NCBI GenBank assembly: GCA_040954595.2
Contig: CM082578.2
Span: 3,906,001-3,970,000, forward strand
Direction of reading: 5' to 3'
DNA length: 64,000 bases
Source: Balanoglossus misakiensis
Taxonomy: Eukaryota > Hemichordata
Part shown: in pieces, positions 1 to 11,453 of the stretch
Numbering within the stretch: position 1 is the stretch's first letter
Layout of the letters: every line of letters begins with the position of its first letter
The notes under the pieces: model-generated
Told to the model about the DNA's origin: nothing
The model's input: the letters and a program-made list of their open reading frames with translations, nothing else
Databases searched by the model: none
Made by a program: the position numbers and the translations under genes

Positions 1-3000
1 ACATACACATGGTCAATCAATGTATTAGCTTCTGTAGTTGGTTCACTTACAGATTGTCTGAAACCATGATCTTTCATGAACTTTACAAGTGATGACCGGG
101 ACAAGATATCTTCATTGAAATCACCCATGATCAGTTTGCCTCCTGGGTATTTATCCATTGCTTTCACCAAACAAACCAAACTACTTATGAATACCTCTGC
201 TTTGTATGATGGTGGTCTGTAAACTACAGCTACTGTAACATTGATTTTAGCAACATAAAATGAAATACATTCCAAATTACACACACCCAAATGCAAAATT
301 TCAAAATCACTACATAGTTTGCTATAGACTCCAACACCACCCCGCTGTTGCAATTGTAGACTTGATGTATTTGTATCAAATTGATTGTAGGATTGAGATC
401 GTGGTTGGTGATTGAATTCAAATCCGCTCAATTGTAAATTACAATGTTTTCCTTTTTCAGATAACCATGTCTCCGTCAAACAAATGAAGTCTGCTTCCAA
501 ATATTCACTGTCATTGCAAATATCTTTAATGTGATTGACAAGTCCCTCCACATTATGCAATACAAATGAGCATGTATAATTACTGTGTTCTCTCTGAGTA
601 CACTTGGGAAGAAACTTTGGCATTGTTTCCAGGGCTTCTTGGACTTTTTCATTGCAATATATGGATGATTTGTTAAAGTCATTAATAATGAGACCATCTA
701 ATGATGTCACTCGACTCAATGCCACATATGCCTGTCCTGGTGCAAACATCTTCTTCAAATTAACAACAGCTTTTTCAACTGTCAATCCCTGCACCTTATG
801 CACTGTACATGCCCAAGCTAGTTTTAAAGGAAATTGCCTCCTAATACCACCATTACTTGCAACTGACATTTCCTGGGGTTCTATAAGGGTACTGTTTACT
901 GGAAGGTTAGATATAGTTATAGGCTTCTTTTTACGCAATCCTTGGCCAACTTTCTCATTATCAAATACAACATAAATGGCAGCTGGGAATTTTACATTTG
1001 GTTTAACTGCAATGTGACATACTGTGCCAAATACGCCATTCACCAAACCATCAGCCACATCAATATTATGTGTCAATTGGACTCGTGCACCAACAGCTAG
1101 AGTAAGAGTCTTTGGCAAAGTTGTCCTGTACACTTTGACGTGGTGACCTTCCTTTTTTTCTAGTCTTCCACTTGTAGGATTCCTGCTAAAATCTTCTGCT
1201 TCAATACACACAGGATCAGAACATTGAGAATGAAGCATTTCAACATTACAGCTATTAACCTCTGCATTTGTAGCAAAAATATGCATTGCCTCAGACGTTT
1301 CACCAGTAACACACTTTTGAAACATTGCCACATCACCAGCATTCATTGTGTCCCCTTTTTTGTGAACTCTTACCCGATTTAATGCCTCTGCAAATGCACA
1401 GTCTTTCTGTCTCATTATTTCCGTTAGTTCTATGATACTGAAATTATCTTTCCACAGATTGACGGATTCACGGTCTATGCACAGTGGACTTGCTTTCACA
1501 GGTGGAAGTTGATAAAAGTCACCTACAGCAATAACACAAACATTCCCAAATGGTGACTCAGCCGATGACTGTTTGATTTGTCGTAGTCTTCCGTGAACGT
1601 AGTACAATAACTTTTTGTCTACCATAGAAATCTCATCTATTATCAAAATTTGAAGGTGTCCAAACTTGCAACGAAGAGTATTCAGCTTTTCTTCACGCAG
1701 TGGCTGATATGGTAGCTTTGAGTCAACTGCTATGGAGAATATATGATGGAGAGTTGTTCCTTGTATATTAAATGCCGCAACTCCTGTCGGTGCAGTTAAA
1801 GCAATAGAAATTCCATCAATATCTGGCATTGCCCGAGCTAGAATTCGTTTAGCTTCATGATATATGGCTTTGATTAAGTGACTTTTCCCAGTACCAGCAC
1901 CACCAGTGACAAACAAACAAAATGGTTCTGGATTATTGCCATTGCTTTTGTCCAAACACCACTTCCTGACAGTGTAAAACACTTCTGCTTGTTTCTTGTT
2001 CAATGATCTACACATTGCTTCAACCTCATATTTCCTTATTGAATTCGAAATTTCTAAATGGTAGTCATCACCTTTGGGTTTCTGAACCAAATCTGGAATA
2101 TCATCGTCATCTACGGGATCATCACCACTGCACTTTTTACCTTCTTCAATGCATTCCAACCGTTCCAATTCATTTTCTGGACATATTTGTGCCCATGCAT
2201 CTTCAAGATGGCCATTCTCATCAAGAAATTGTCCAGCTGCATCAATAGCATCAGCCTCTGTTTCAAATAATGCTTTGTTGGCATCTACGATCATTTTTAC
2301 CTTTTCTAAAGAAGCAGAGCCACATTTCACTGCACCAAGACAATAAAAATCCTCAAACGATTCAAATCCACTAGGTTTCAGTTGTGATTCAGTACGATAT
2401 GGGAGAAACAGTTGTAATATACTGCCATAGTGCTTTTCTGGACATTTGGTAACAGAAAATCTAGCATATCTAACAACAGCCCCATCACTTTGAGATCTTT
2501 TCTGCATGTAACCAACATCATTTTTCAACTTCACTATTGGACTGTGGCGTTTTTCATTACTCACATTTTTCATTTCTGATTTTGAAACCACTCTGTATTC
2601 AGAACAAAATGCTGCAAGACACATGTTGTCAAAATCTACCCCATTTGGTCTGTTCTTGTACCTGTCTACAATGCTGTTCATCCATATCTCTTCCTCGTCT
2701 AAATCATCACCTTTCATTTTCTTCTGTATTGCAGCTAATGGCAGACTCATTTTAATTTGATTTTCTCCTGTTGGAATAAACTGAACTTTTCGTGATGATT
2801 GTTTCAGTTTCAAACCACATACCCTATACACAGCTTCCTGGGCACTTATTTCCCTGTTGTGCAGATATACACCACCTAATTCTTTCATGGCCGACTTTGC
2901 ATCCATATTTCCTTCTTTGTTAGCCTCTTTCTGTGCATGTTCCAAGAGTAAACCCATTTCTCTTTCTGCCTTAGAGATGTATGACACAATGTACACAACA

Positions 3001-6000
3001 CAGGCATATGCATCCACAACAAACTGAATGTCCATATTTGCATTCCAGCAAAGAAGGAGGTTGGCATTATATGGATTTACCCAAACATCACTTGGCTCAC
3101 GTTTTAGAACTACACTTGTCTTCTTTGCCAAAATTGCATTTGCTTGTTCAAACATCTCCTGAGATATGCCAACTGCATTGAACAAATCATCAATAGTATC
3201 AATTTGTTTCTCTTTGTCACACAGGCATGTCCACACTCGTTCTAAAATTTGTCTAGCCTTCTTCTGACCCAATACTGTATCATCAAACTCAGGCAAACTA
3301 TTTTCAAATTCACTTTCCAGTGATGTAGTCATTTGATCATCCTTACACTGATCGTCATCTGTTACCTCTATACCGGTATCTATGCTGACAGAAGGGTGGC
3401 ATATAAAGGTTTTGTTTGAAGGAGGTCGAGGAAAGTTGAATCGACATGTAGTACCCTTTTTCTTGCAAGATTTTGAATGCCTTGAGCTGTGTTTCTGGAC
3501 TGTTTTCACAATCTCATGCAGTACCTCATCCTCTTCAATAGAAGGCATTTCACATGTTACATATCTGTCAACAAACTCAACAACATCTTCATCAGAATCT
3601 TTGTCCACTTTTGGGGCATTTTCAACCCAAAACAAACAGTGAGTGTGTGGTGATCCACGCTGCTGAAACTCAACTCGATAAAAATAATCTTTGATCTTCC
3701 CAATAGGACTAGCTGGTGACATTATTACCTCATTCAAGAAACAATGGAATCTATTATCAAACATTCTTGCTGCTGTGACGGGATTTCGCCTCAAGATACC
3801 ACATTTCTCAGACCAATCGAGATCCTCAGCATTACGTGTATCACCTTCTTCACGTAGGATAGTTTCAATTACTTCTTTCCATCTTAAGTCAGCAGCAGAA
3901 AATGAGCAGAACCATGTCGGTATACCTAACTGTCTGATCATTGCAAACAAATCTTTCTGTGTTGATTGCCAATAAGGAGGAGTTCCTCGTACTGGTTTTA
4001 GAAACTTGTAGCCTTCATCACACTTCAATATCTCTCTCAAAGAATCCCCATCAGTCAGAACATCAGATGTCACCTTTTTGCCACAAGCGTTGGCAGTTCC
4101 TTTTCTCAAAGCAATTGACACATTTGATACAACCTGGTCAAGTTCTGAACGGTATTGTGCATAAAATATATAGTCTGTGCTTCTGGCAAACCTGTTACTT
4201 GCATTCATTAAACGACTTTGCAGGTATCGCCCTATTGTTATCTTAACCTCTCGGTCATCGTGAAATGTTGGTGATCCAGTTGGGAATATCACAGGAAAGC
4301 ACTTAGCTTCATTGAACTTTTCCATCAACACTCTAACAGGTTTATTATCCTCACCAGGTGCAACACAAGCAATATCATCAAAGTGATAATCAAGAATATC
4401 CTGACCAATGTCAACTGGTTGAAAGCATGTGTCCATGAATATTCCATTTGTATCTCTATCATGTTCATTTCCATCTTCTGTGTCTGATGCTACATCATTG
4501 CCTTCAGTATCTAACAATTTTTCCTCAGTGTTTCCATTACTTTCACCATCAGATTTTTCTTCAGTCTTTTCAAGAGTATTTTCCCAAGTGAGATTGAATT
4601 TGACATCATTATACCACTTGTTATTTTTCTGTAGGTATTCCAGTGCATTTTGAATGTGTCCTTTGTTTACAAATTGATACTGATAACAACCTTTATAACT
4701 TAATTTCCGCTTCAATTTCACCTTTATCATCTGGTCCTCCAATTCACCTCTAGGCAAAATACTTGTGGCCTTTTCTATATTAGACGGGACACACACAACA
4801 GGCCCATGAACACCATTCTGTCCACCTCTTGGTAGTGCCATCATTTTCATGAAAGGAATATGCAGTGCAATTAAATGTTGCTCTAACGAATTCAGGCATT
4901 TTAATTCATTAGGTATTGGTTTGACATCAAGATTGTTTGCAGCAGCTTGAACAGGCATCTCTGCACGCAAGAGTTTGCTATGGCATGTGTGACAAATCCA
5001 TAATTTACTGGCTGCACTGCTCTTAAGGGGACAATCAATAATACATAATTCAGTACAGTTGTGTATATAATCTTGTGTTATGCATTTGTTGGCATTCATT
5101 TCACAGAGACCTCCCTTAGAGATATAGTTATCCATCTTACAAACAAGAACCTGCTTTCTAAAAAGTCTCCGATGACAAACTGAACATACACAATTTGGCC
5201 CAACTGAAATCTGATTCCGGAAATCAATTATAACACGCTGTATATTTTCCTTTTCAATCTTTGTCACTTTCCTCTCAGTACGTCTTCTCTCCAGTACAGT
5301 TTGTTTATAAACGTGATCCTGTTGGTAACGTTCCAAACACTTTTTTTTTGTCCGGTTTTGAAACTCTTCATCTCTGTTATACTTGTCAAGAAATTGTGCT
5401 GCATTCTGACTTTTTTTGTGTTCTCGGAACTTCTGATCGTTGTGGAACTTGTCAGCAAATACTGCTGCACTCTGTCTCTTCTTTTGTTCTCGAAACTCCA
5501 GATCTTTGTTGTACTTATCAACGCATTGTCTCTTCTTTTGTTCTCGGAACATCTGATCTTTTTTGTACTTGTCAACACATTGTGCTGCACTCTCACTCTT
5601 CTTGTGCTCTCTGTATAGTGGAACTTTTTCATATTTTGCCAAACATTGTTCTGCACATACAGTTTTCTGTACTTCACGAAATACTAGGTCATGATCGTAT
5701 CTTCCTGCAAGTCTACGTTTTTTGTTCTCTCTGTACAGTACATCTTCATGATATCTCTTTCTTCTAACCGATTTTATATTGTCTCTATATTCACAATTAG
5801 TCTGATAACGTTCATATTGTTTAGCTGCTTTAGAGCTCTTCAGACTACTGGGTACATTTAATTGATTCAATTTACCTCTTTCACTTTCATACTTTTCACG
5901 CCTGAGTTTCTTTTTTAGCCGTTCACCCATGGCTCTTCCACGTTTCTCACCTCTTACTGGTGCAAGACACGGAAGTTCTTCATGTGTTGCAAATACTTCA

Positions 6001-7256
6001 TCCAAATGGAACTCTTGTTTCAAACCAATCTGTTTTGAACACTCATTGTCTGTCACATCCATGTATACACCAGTTTCATATTCTATAGGGACAACATCAT
6101 TGCAATCAATGTGTGTACAATGACAGGTTTCCAACTGTGGTGTCTTCACACACTCTACAACTTCATAATGGTTTCTATTGCGATGGTTCAGGTATATACC
6201 AACACCTCTATCAACATTATTTTTATTGATTAAATTACAAGAATGTTTCCACCAACTATCAAAACTGTACACAAAAATATTTACATTGAAGAGATTTGTA
6301 GTGGCAAGGATTTCCGTTTCTGTAGCCCATGTGCCTAGATGATCCATTCTGGACTTCTCAATATAATCAGCAACTGATGTATATCCATCTAACCTTACCC
6401 AGCCTGAATATACTTCCTCATTGGCTTTCAAGTGATTCACAATGGCCGTTCGAATAACTCCGTGATTTCGCTCAGTCCCACTTATACAATATGACAAGGA
6501 CCTAAAAAAACAGTTACCATCACCAATTATTGACTTGTAATTACATGGGTCTCCAATTGTAACACTTCCAAGTTTATTTAAAACATCAATTTTATTTTTA
6601 TCTACAATATCAAATTTGCAACACAGCTGTTCACATACATCAGAAGTAAGTGGAGAGAATGAATAAACACTGTCCTCTGTTCCACTACCAATATATAGGT
6701 CTTCCGATGAATCATTGTCAAGACTATGTTGTTGCAGAATTTCATTACTTCCTTCAGTCTTATCAACACTTTGATTTTCGGTCTCAAATATCTCATTGTT
6801 GACTTTAGTACTTTCATTTTCTCTGTCACTTTTTCTGATTTTATCCATATTCCTGTTTTTAGAGAGGGCAGGCCCCTCTTTGAATTCATTTCTATTCCTG
6901 TTTTTAGAGAGGGCAGGCCCCTCTTTGTATTCATTTCTATTCCTGTTTTTAGAGAGGGCAGGCCCCTCTTTGAATTCATTATTATTCCTGTTTTTAGAGA
7001 GGGCAGGCCCCTCTTTGTATTCATTTCTATTCCTGTTTTTAGAGAGGGCAGGCCCCTCTTTGAATTCATTTCTATTCCTGTTTTTAGAGAGGGCAGGCCC
7101 CTCTTTGTATTCATTTCTATTCCTGTTTTTAGAGAGGGCAGGCCCCTCTTTGTGCTCTATAGCTATCCTGTTTTTCAAGAGGACAGGATCCTCAGACACA
7201 ACAGCATCTTCATTCTTCTGACTCCTCTTCTTCCTCCAGTATCTACTGCGTGGCAT
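1..7256 (-). CDS. Helentron Rep/PIF1-helicase polyprotein, copy A (3' end cut by window)
   Basis: This is the multidomain transposase of a Helentron. It reads without a stop from the ATG at 7256 to the window edge (2418 complete codons), and the frame at the edge still matches copy C (..TLIDHVYV). Order of parts: a basic start MPRSRYWRKKRSQ; seven 15-residue repeats with core GPALSKN; an OTU protease domain with DGNC (Cys about 249); Lys-rich YxxDxxFREQKKRQ repeats (few units); a Cys-rich zinc region; the Helitron Rep domain with HTH in a PHTHCLFW motif (His about 1204 and 1206); a PIF1 helicase with Walker A GGAGTGKS (about 1785-1792); and most of an EEP endonuclease. About 26 codons, including the last catalytic His seen in B and C, lie off the window. 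The start is chosen because the ATG abuts a 3' splice site and an in-frame stop precedes it in the predicted leader. The gene appears intact and recently mobile or duplicated. Confidence 0.9.
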   Translation of the reverse strand, partial: MPRSRYWRKKRSQKNEDAVVSEDPVLLKNRIAIEHKEGPALSKNRNRNEYKEGPALSKNRNRNEFKEGPALSKNRNRNEYKEGPALSKNRNNNEFKEGPALSKNRNRNEYKEGPALSKNRNRNEFKEGPALSKNRNMDKIRKSDRENESTKVNNEIFETENQSVDKTEGSNEILQQHSLDNDSSEDLYIGSGTEDSVYSFSPLTSDVCEQLCCKFDIVDKNKIDVLNKLGSVTIGDPCNYKSIIGDGNCFFRSLSYCISGTERNHGVIRTAIVNHLKANEEVYSGWVRLDGYTSVADYIEKSRMDHLGTWATETEILATTNLFNVNIFVYSFDSWWKHSCNLINKNNVDRGVGIYLNHRNRNHYEVVECVKTPQLETCHCTHIDCNDVVPIEYETGVYMDVTDNECSKQIGLKQEFHLDEVFATHEELPCLAPVRGEKRGRAMGERLKKKLRREKYESERGKLNQLNVPSSLKSSKAAKQYERYQTNCEYRDNIKSVRRKRYHEDVLYRENKKRRLAGRYDHDLVFREVQKTVCAEQCLAKYEKVPLYREHKKSESAAQCVDKYKKDQMFREQKKRQCVDKYNKDLEFREQKKRQSAAVFADKFHNDQKFREHKKSQNAAQFLDKYNRDEEFQNRTKKKCLERYQQDHVYKQTVLERRRTERKVTKIEKENIQRVIIDFRNQISVGPNCVCSVCHRRLFRKQVLVCKMDNYISKGGLCEMNANKCITQDYIHNCTELCIIDCPLKSSAASKLWICHTCHSKLLRAEMPVQAAANNLDVKPIPNELKCLNSLEQHLIALHIPFMKMMALPRGGQNGVHGPVVCVPSNIEKATSILPRGELEDQMIKVKLKRKLSYKGCYQYQFVNKGHIQNALEYLQKNNKWYNDVKFNLTWENTLEKTEEKSDGESNGNTEEKLLDTEGNDVASDTEDGNEHDRDTNGIFMDTCFQPVDIGQDILDYHFDDIACVAPGEDNKPVRVLMEKFNEAKCFPVIFPTGSPTFHDDREVKITIGRYLQSRLMNASNRFARSTDYIFYAQYRSELDQVVSNVSIALRKGTANACGKKVTSDVLTDGDSLREILKCDEGYKFLKPVRGTPPYWQSTQKDLFAMIRQLGIPTWFCSFSAADLRWKEVIETILREEGDTRNAEDLDWSEKCGILRRNPVTAARMFDNRFHCFLNEVIMSPASPIGKIKDYFYRVEFQQRGSPHTHCLFWVENAPKVDKDSDEDVVEFVDRYVTCEMPSIEEDEVLHEIVKTVQKHSSRHSKSCKKKGTTCRFNFPRPPSNKTFICHPSVSIDTGIEVTDDDQCKDDQMTTSLESEFENSLPEFDDTVLGQKKARQILERVWTCLCDKEKQIDTIDDLFNAVGISQEMFEQANAILAKKTSVVLKREPSDVWVNPYNANLLLCWNANMDIQFVVDAYACVVYIVSYISKAEREMGLLLEHAQKEANKEGNMDAKSAMKELGGVYLHNREISAQEAVYRVCGLKLKQSSRKVQFIPTGENQIKMSLPLAAIQKKMKGDDLDEEEIWMNSIVDRYKNRPNGVDFDNMCLAAFCSEYRVVSKSEMKNVSNEKRHSPIVKLKNDVGYMQKRSQSDGAVVRYARFSVTKCPEKHYGSILQLFLPYRTESQLKPSGFESFEDFYCLGAVKCGSASLEKVKMIVDANKALFETEADAIDAAGQFLDENGHLEDAWAQICPENELERLECIEEGKKCSGDDPVDDDDIPDLVQKPKGDDYHLEISNSIRKYEVEAMCRSLNKKQAEVFYTVRKWCLDKSNGNNPEPFCLFVTGGAGTGKSHLIKAIYHEAKRILARAMPDIDGISIALTAPTGVAAFNIQGTTLHHIFSIAVDSKLPYQPLREEKLNTLRCKFGHLQILIIDEISMVDKKLLYYVHGRLRQIKQSSAESPFGNVCVIAVGDFYQLPPVKASPLCIDRESVNLWKDNFSIIELTEIMRQKDCAFAEALNRVRVHKKGDTMNAGDVAMFQKCVTGETSEAMHIFATNAEVNSCNVEMLHSQCSDPVCIEAEDFSRNPTSGRLEKKEGHHVKVYRTTLPKTLTLAVGARVQLTHNIDVADGLVNGVFGTVCHIAVKPNVKFPAAIYVVFDNEKVGQGLRKKKPITISNLPVNSTLIEPQEMSVASNGGIRRQFPLKLAWACTVHKVQGLTVEKAVVNLKKMFAPGQAYVALSRVTSLDGLIINDFNKSSIYCNEKVQEALETMPKFLPKCTQREHSNYTCSFVLHNVEGLVNHIKDICNDSEYLEADFICLTETWLSEKGKHCNLQLSGFEFNHQPRSQSYNQFDTNTSSLQLQQRGGVGVYSKLCSDFEILHLGVCNLECISFYVAKINVTVAVVYRPPSYKAEVFISSLVCLVKAMDKYPGGKLIMGDFNEDILSRSSLVKFMKDHGFRQSVSEPTTEANTLIDHVY
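5390..5610 (-). repeat. In-frame Lys-rich peptide repeats, copy A
   Basis: A short version of the tandem coding repeat with pattern KYxxDxxFREQKKRQ. Copy A retains only a few, partly diverged units where near-identical copy C has about eight to nine regular ones, so the tract has changed length since the two copies separated. The sequence is charged and probably helical. Its function is unknown. Confidence 0.75.
6850..7165 (-). repeat. 45-bp coding minisatellite, seven units, copy A
   Basis: Seven head-to-tail 45-bp units encode the 15-residue peptide KEGPALSKNRNxNEx. Alternate units differ at one codon (gaattc versus gtattc on the plus strand), which suggests growth by duplicating pairs. 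Copy C has four units at the same place. A degenerate unit lies on the N-terminal side. Confidence 0.95.
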
Positions 7257-10127
7257 CTGGAACAAAGCAAATATACTGTCTAGTTAGGTTTTTACTTTCA
7301 CCACCAGACTTCAGATAACCTTCTCATCAAATCACATCACTAGTGATTATAACCAGTAAAAAGTAGTGGAACTTTTAACAGACAGAAGTGATTTATAGAA
7401 ACTAAGTCCGAACAAAGTTGTAATTCAACAGCCACACATAATACACACATATCCCCATGCTTGTATACAAATAGACACATATACACACAAACTATCACAG
7501 AGACACTTTTTTTCTGCTGGAAAACAGGATAAGGCTTAAATCCTGACCCCTGTATGACCTAACATTCTGGCATTCACATTAGAATGTGCTCAGACAAATC
7601 TCAGATCTGAGTGAAATTTTCTTTAAAAATCATTTCCACTATTTAGCAATATCAAGTCCAAGTACGATAGGCATACATGAATGAATTTGCACAGACATAC
7701 ACAAATACACGGACACCCCAACATCTACTGTGTACAACCAAATAAGGCTTCAGACCTGACCCTTAATGACCCGACATTTTCCCATTTACGTTGCAATCAA
7801 CCAAATCTGAATAAAATTTCACTTCAAAATCATTTCCACTATTTAGCAATATCAAGTCTAAGTACGATAGGCATACATGTATGAATTTGCACAGACATAC
7901 ACAAATACACGGACACCCCAACATCCACCGTGTACAACCAAATAAGGCTTCAGACCTGACCCTGAATGACCCGGACATTTTCCCATTTACGTTGCAATGT
8001 ACTCAGCCAAATCTGAATAAAATTTCACTTCAAAATCATTTCCACTATTTAGCAATATTAAGTCTAAGTACGATAGGCATACATGTATGAATTTGCACAG
8101 ACATACACAAATACACGGACACCCCAACATCCACCGTGTACAACCAAATAAGGCTTCAGACCTGACCCTGAATGACCCGACATTTTCCCATTTACGCTGC
8201 AATGTACTCAGCCAAATCTGAATAAAATTTCACTTCAAAATCATTTCCACTATTTAGCAATTTCAAGTCCAAGTACGATAGGCATACATGTATGAATTTG
8301 CATAGACATAAACAAATACACGGATACCCCAACATCAACTGTGTACAACCAAATAAGGCTTCAGACCTGACCCTGAATGACCCGACATTTTCCCATTTAC
8401 GTTGCAATGTACTCAGACAAATGTGAATAAAATTTCACTTCAAAACCATTTCCACCAGTTAGCAATATCAAGTCCAAGTACGATAGGCATACATGTATGA
8501 ATTTGCACACACATAAACAAATACACGGACACCCCAACATCCACTGTGTACAACCAAATAAGGCTTCAGACCTGACCCTGAATGACCCGACATTTTCCCA
8601 TTTACGTTGCAATGTACTCAGACAAATTTGAATAAAATTTCACTTCAAAATCATTTCCACTATTTAGCAATATCAAGTCCAAGTACGATAGGCATACATG
8701 TATGAATTTGCACACACATAAACAAATACACGGACACCCCAACATCCACTGTGTACAACCAAATAAGGCTTCAGACCTGACCCTGAATGACCCGACATTT
8801 TCCCATTTACGTTGCAATGTACTCAGCCAAATCTGAATAAAATTTCACTTCAAAACCATTTCCACTATTTAGCAATATCAAGTCCAAGTACGATAGGCAT
8901 ACATGTATGAATTTGCATAGACATAAACAAATACACAGACACCCCAACATCAACCGTGTACAACCAAATAAGGCTTCAGACCTGACCCTGAATGACCCGA
9001 CATTTTCCCATTTACGTTGCAATGTACTCAGACAAATTTGAATAAAATTTCACTTCAAAACCATTTCTACCAGTTAGCAATATCAAGTCCAAGTACGATA
9101 GGCATACATGTATGAATTTGCACACACATAAACAAATACACGGACACCCCAACATCCACCATGTACAATCAAATAAGGCTTCAGACCTGACCCTGAATGA
9201 CCCGACATTTTCCCATTTACGTTGCAATGTACTCAGACAAATGTGAATAAAATTTCACTTCAAAATCATTTCCACTATTTAGCAATATCAAGTCCAAGTA
9301 CGATAGGCATACATGTATGAATTTGCATAGACATAAACAAATACACGGACACCCCAACATCAACCGTGTACAACCAAATAAGGCTTCAGACCTGACCCTG
9401 AATGACCCGACATTTTCCCATTTACGTTGCAATGTACTCAGCCAAATCTGAATAAAATTTCACTTCAAAACCATTTCCACCAGTTAGCAATATCAAGTCC
9501 AAGTACGATAGGCATACATGTATGAATTTGCACACACATAAACAAATACACGGACACCCCAACATCCACCGTGTACAATCAAATAAGGCTTCAGACCTGA
9601 CCCTGAATGACCCGACATTTTCTCATTTTCATTATGTACTCATACAAATCACAAACGATTGTTATAGACCTGATTTACACTTAACAATTTAATATACAAG
9701 TTCAATAACAAGGCAGGGATATCAAGAAACATACATCATACCAATGTTTTATTGAAGCCACTATTGTAAGAAATGGCACTATCCAATGGTCTTAACACCA
9801 CATAGCACAACGATTGTTCTGCACATACAAGTCCCTTCCTTTCTGATGTATTCAATAAACACCATTTCTATGAACTATTACAATATGTTTTTTCTTCCGT
9901 CACCCCTGAATAACAAATTCAAAGAAATGGGCTAGTGCTTTTACATGTTAACAGACGGTGCATGGAAGTGGACAATCATCATATCTGATATTAAACCATA
10001 GTGTGACTGATAGTAGAACTAAGCAATTCCTCCGCAAATGATTTAAAAGACTAATTCACATTTGACACAATGCACACCTGAGTGTGTTAATCTATGATAC
10101 TATGCACTGTTGGGCACCAACACTCAC
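7257..10127 (-). other. Predicted leader intron 2, copy A
   Basis: Predicted intron between the 26-nt exon and the coding exon. Read on the minus strand, it opens with GTGAGTG next to 10128 and closes with TTTGCTTTGTTCCAG immediately before the ATG at 7256. It contains the 205-bp minisatellite (7525-9645). The remaining 0.5 kb (9646-10127) shows no recognisable gene and is collinear with 59946-60434 of copy C. Confidence 0.7.
7525..9645 (-). repeat. 205-bp minisatellite inside leader intron, copy A
   Basis: About ten tandem units with a 205-bp period; the motif CGATAGGCATACATG recurs at about 7667, 7866, 8071, 8276, 8481, 8686, 8891, 9096, 9301 and 9506. The first unit is diverged and the last is cut. 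Variants such as cacacacataaac and catagacataaac alternate irregularly along the array. Because 205 is not a multiple of three, no frame stays open through it. The 71-codon frame inside each unit is a by-product of homogenisation. Confidence 0.95.
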
Positions 10128-10153
10128 CTTGAAAACTCTTTGGTAGCCAAAAT
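10128..10153 (-). other. 26-nt leader microexon, copy A
   Basis: On the minus strand, a 26-nt segment is preceded by a pyrimidine-rich tract ending TTCTTGACAG and followed by GTGAGTG, both good splice consensus. A 26-nt segment with related sequence (shared ACCAAAGA core and CAAG end) sits between splice sites in copy B at 22835-22860. It is identical in copy C at 60435-60460. It is read as an untranslated exon because joining to the exon ending at 11337 puts an in-frame TGA just upstream. Confidence 0.75.
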
Positions 10154-11336
10154 CTGTCAAGAAAATAATAAATAATAATTAATAACTAATTAACTATAAA
10201 TGTATATTTAAACTAGTACATGAAAATATACAATTGCCTACAAACAGGATAACAATTAACAATGAATTCACTGCCAAGCTTTTGATATTCAGAAATTCAT
10301 ATCTTGATCACAGTTTCCATACAAATGGCACATACAGGTTACCACAGATTGATAACATAACTTGTCTTGCCCACAACATAGTTTCATGGCATCAAAATAT
10401 GTTTACAAGTCAACTGTTCTTTTCATGCTCCTGCCAGATTCCATTGTCTATGTTTTGGCACACCTGTCACCACCAGAAAGCATACACACTAAAGACAGTG
10501 GTCACCAAAAATATTTGGCCAATTCTCCGCTTGTCCCCACATTTTTACAAACAACTAAAACGTCAAATAATCCAGCAATGTTTCTGTTTTGTACTCACAC
10601 AGATTGTTCAATATTTGAAGCAAAATTCCTTTCAATTATCAAAAAACAAATCGATTTAACTGATAAAAATTACAATGATAACCCCTGGGCTTTTGATCAC
10701 ATAAACATACAATATTCACAGAAATAAATGCAGTATTTACGTATTTGGAAAAGCCAATCCATAAATATCACACAGTTTATTTTTTTTTACAAATACACAT
10801 CCCAGAAATAATACTTTACCAACGCTTGTACGTAACATACGCATGACACACCGATCGCCCGAATTCAACACTTCCGGTCACGAGATTCGCTTGCCTAAAC
10901 CCTTTCCTGTCTAAATAATCATTTGTACATTGACTGCAAAAAGAAGCTTATCTCGTAATTTCAACTTGAATGGAACGCACTAGAAACTCTGATTTACCCA
11001 GCCTCTAATTGTTCTATTTAATCCAGCAAACTCCACCATCTCAACATATATAACATTTGCCAAAACATGCATGCTTACGGTATCATGGATTCTTTACATA
11101 CAGTATTAAAGCAATCTCGACACGTTACGATAGCCGCCATATTGGAATTCGCTCGAGACGAAAATACAAAACATCTTACAAAACTGCCATCGTCTCACAA
11201 ACAAACAAAATCACACTACCATTGGTTAAACAACAACTTCATAACCAACATCACCAAGTATTATACGTTCAAACCACCGATTCTCTCATTCGAACCACAT
11301 TTAAAAACTGCATGTAATTGTATACGTGTTACTCAC

Positions 11337-11420
11337 CGGATTCAGGTCAACGCCTCTGCTGGAGTCAGATTCGTTTTCGGATTCAAGTGCGTAGGATGAA
11401 GTTGCTTTCAGATTCATACC
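11337..11420 (-). other. Predicted leader exon 1, copy A
   Basis: Candidate first exon. Its 3' end is a strong donor (CCG then GTGAGTAAC on the minus strand) at 11337, and its 5' end is set only by the distance from the TATA box at 11446-11453. A weaker alternative donor (GTAAAGTA) lies at 10820. Used instead, that donor would give an in-frame 17-residue N-terminal extension beginning at an ATG at 10844. Confidence 0.55.
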
Positions 11421-11445
11421 CCAAAGACGTGTTGGGTTAACACTC

Positions 11446-11453
11446 TGTTTATA
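11446..11453 (-). promoter_or_regulatory. TATA box, copy A
   Basis: TATAAACA on the minus strand, about 110 bp upstream of the predicted leader donor at 11337. Copy C has the stronger TATAAAAG at the same place. Transcription would start about 25-30 bp downstream, near 11420. Confidence 0.55.

Noticed and set aside
6726-7283. Plus-strand frames of 141-185 codons near the copy A N-terminus
   Set aside because: Shadows of the 45-bp coding minisatellite on the opposite strand, again explained by the period being a multiple of three.
7763-9432. Series of near-identical 71-codon frames at 205-bp spacing
   Set aside because: Each is confined to one minisatellite unit, the frames overlap at unit borders, and the array lies in a predicted intron. 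No promoter or family match.
7525-9645. CRISPR-like regular array
   Set aside because: Units of 205 bp are repeated over their whole length with no unique spacers, and the context is eukaryotic.
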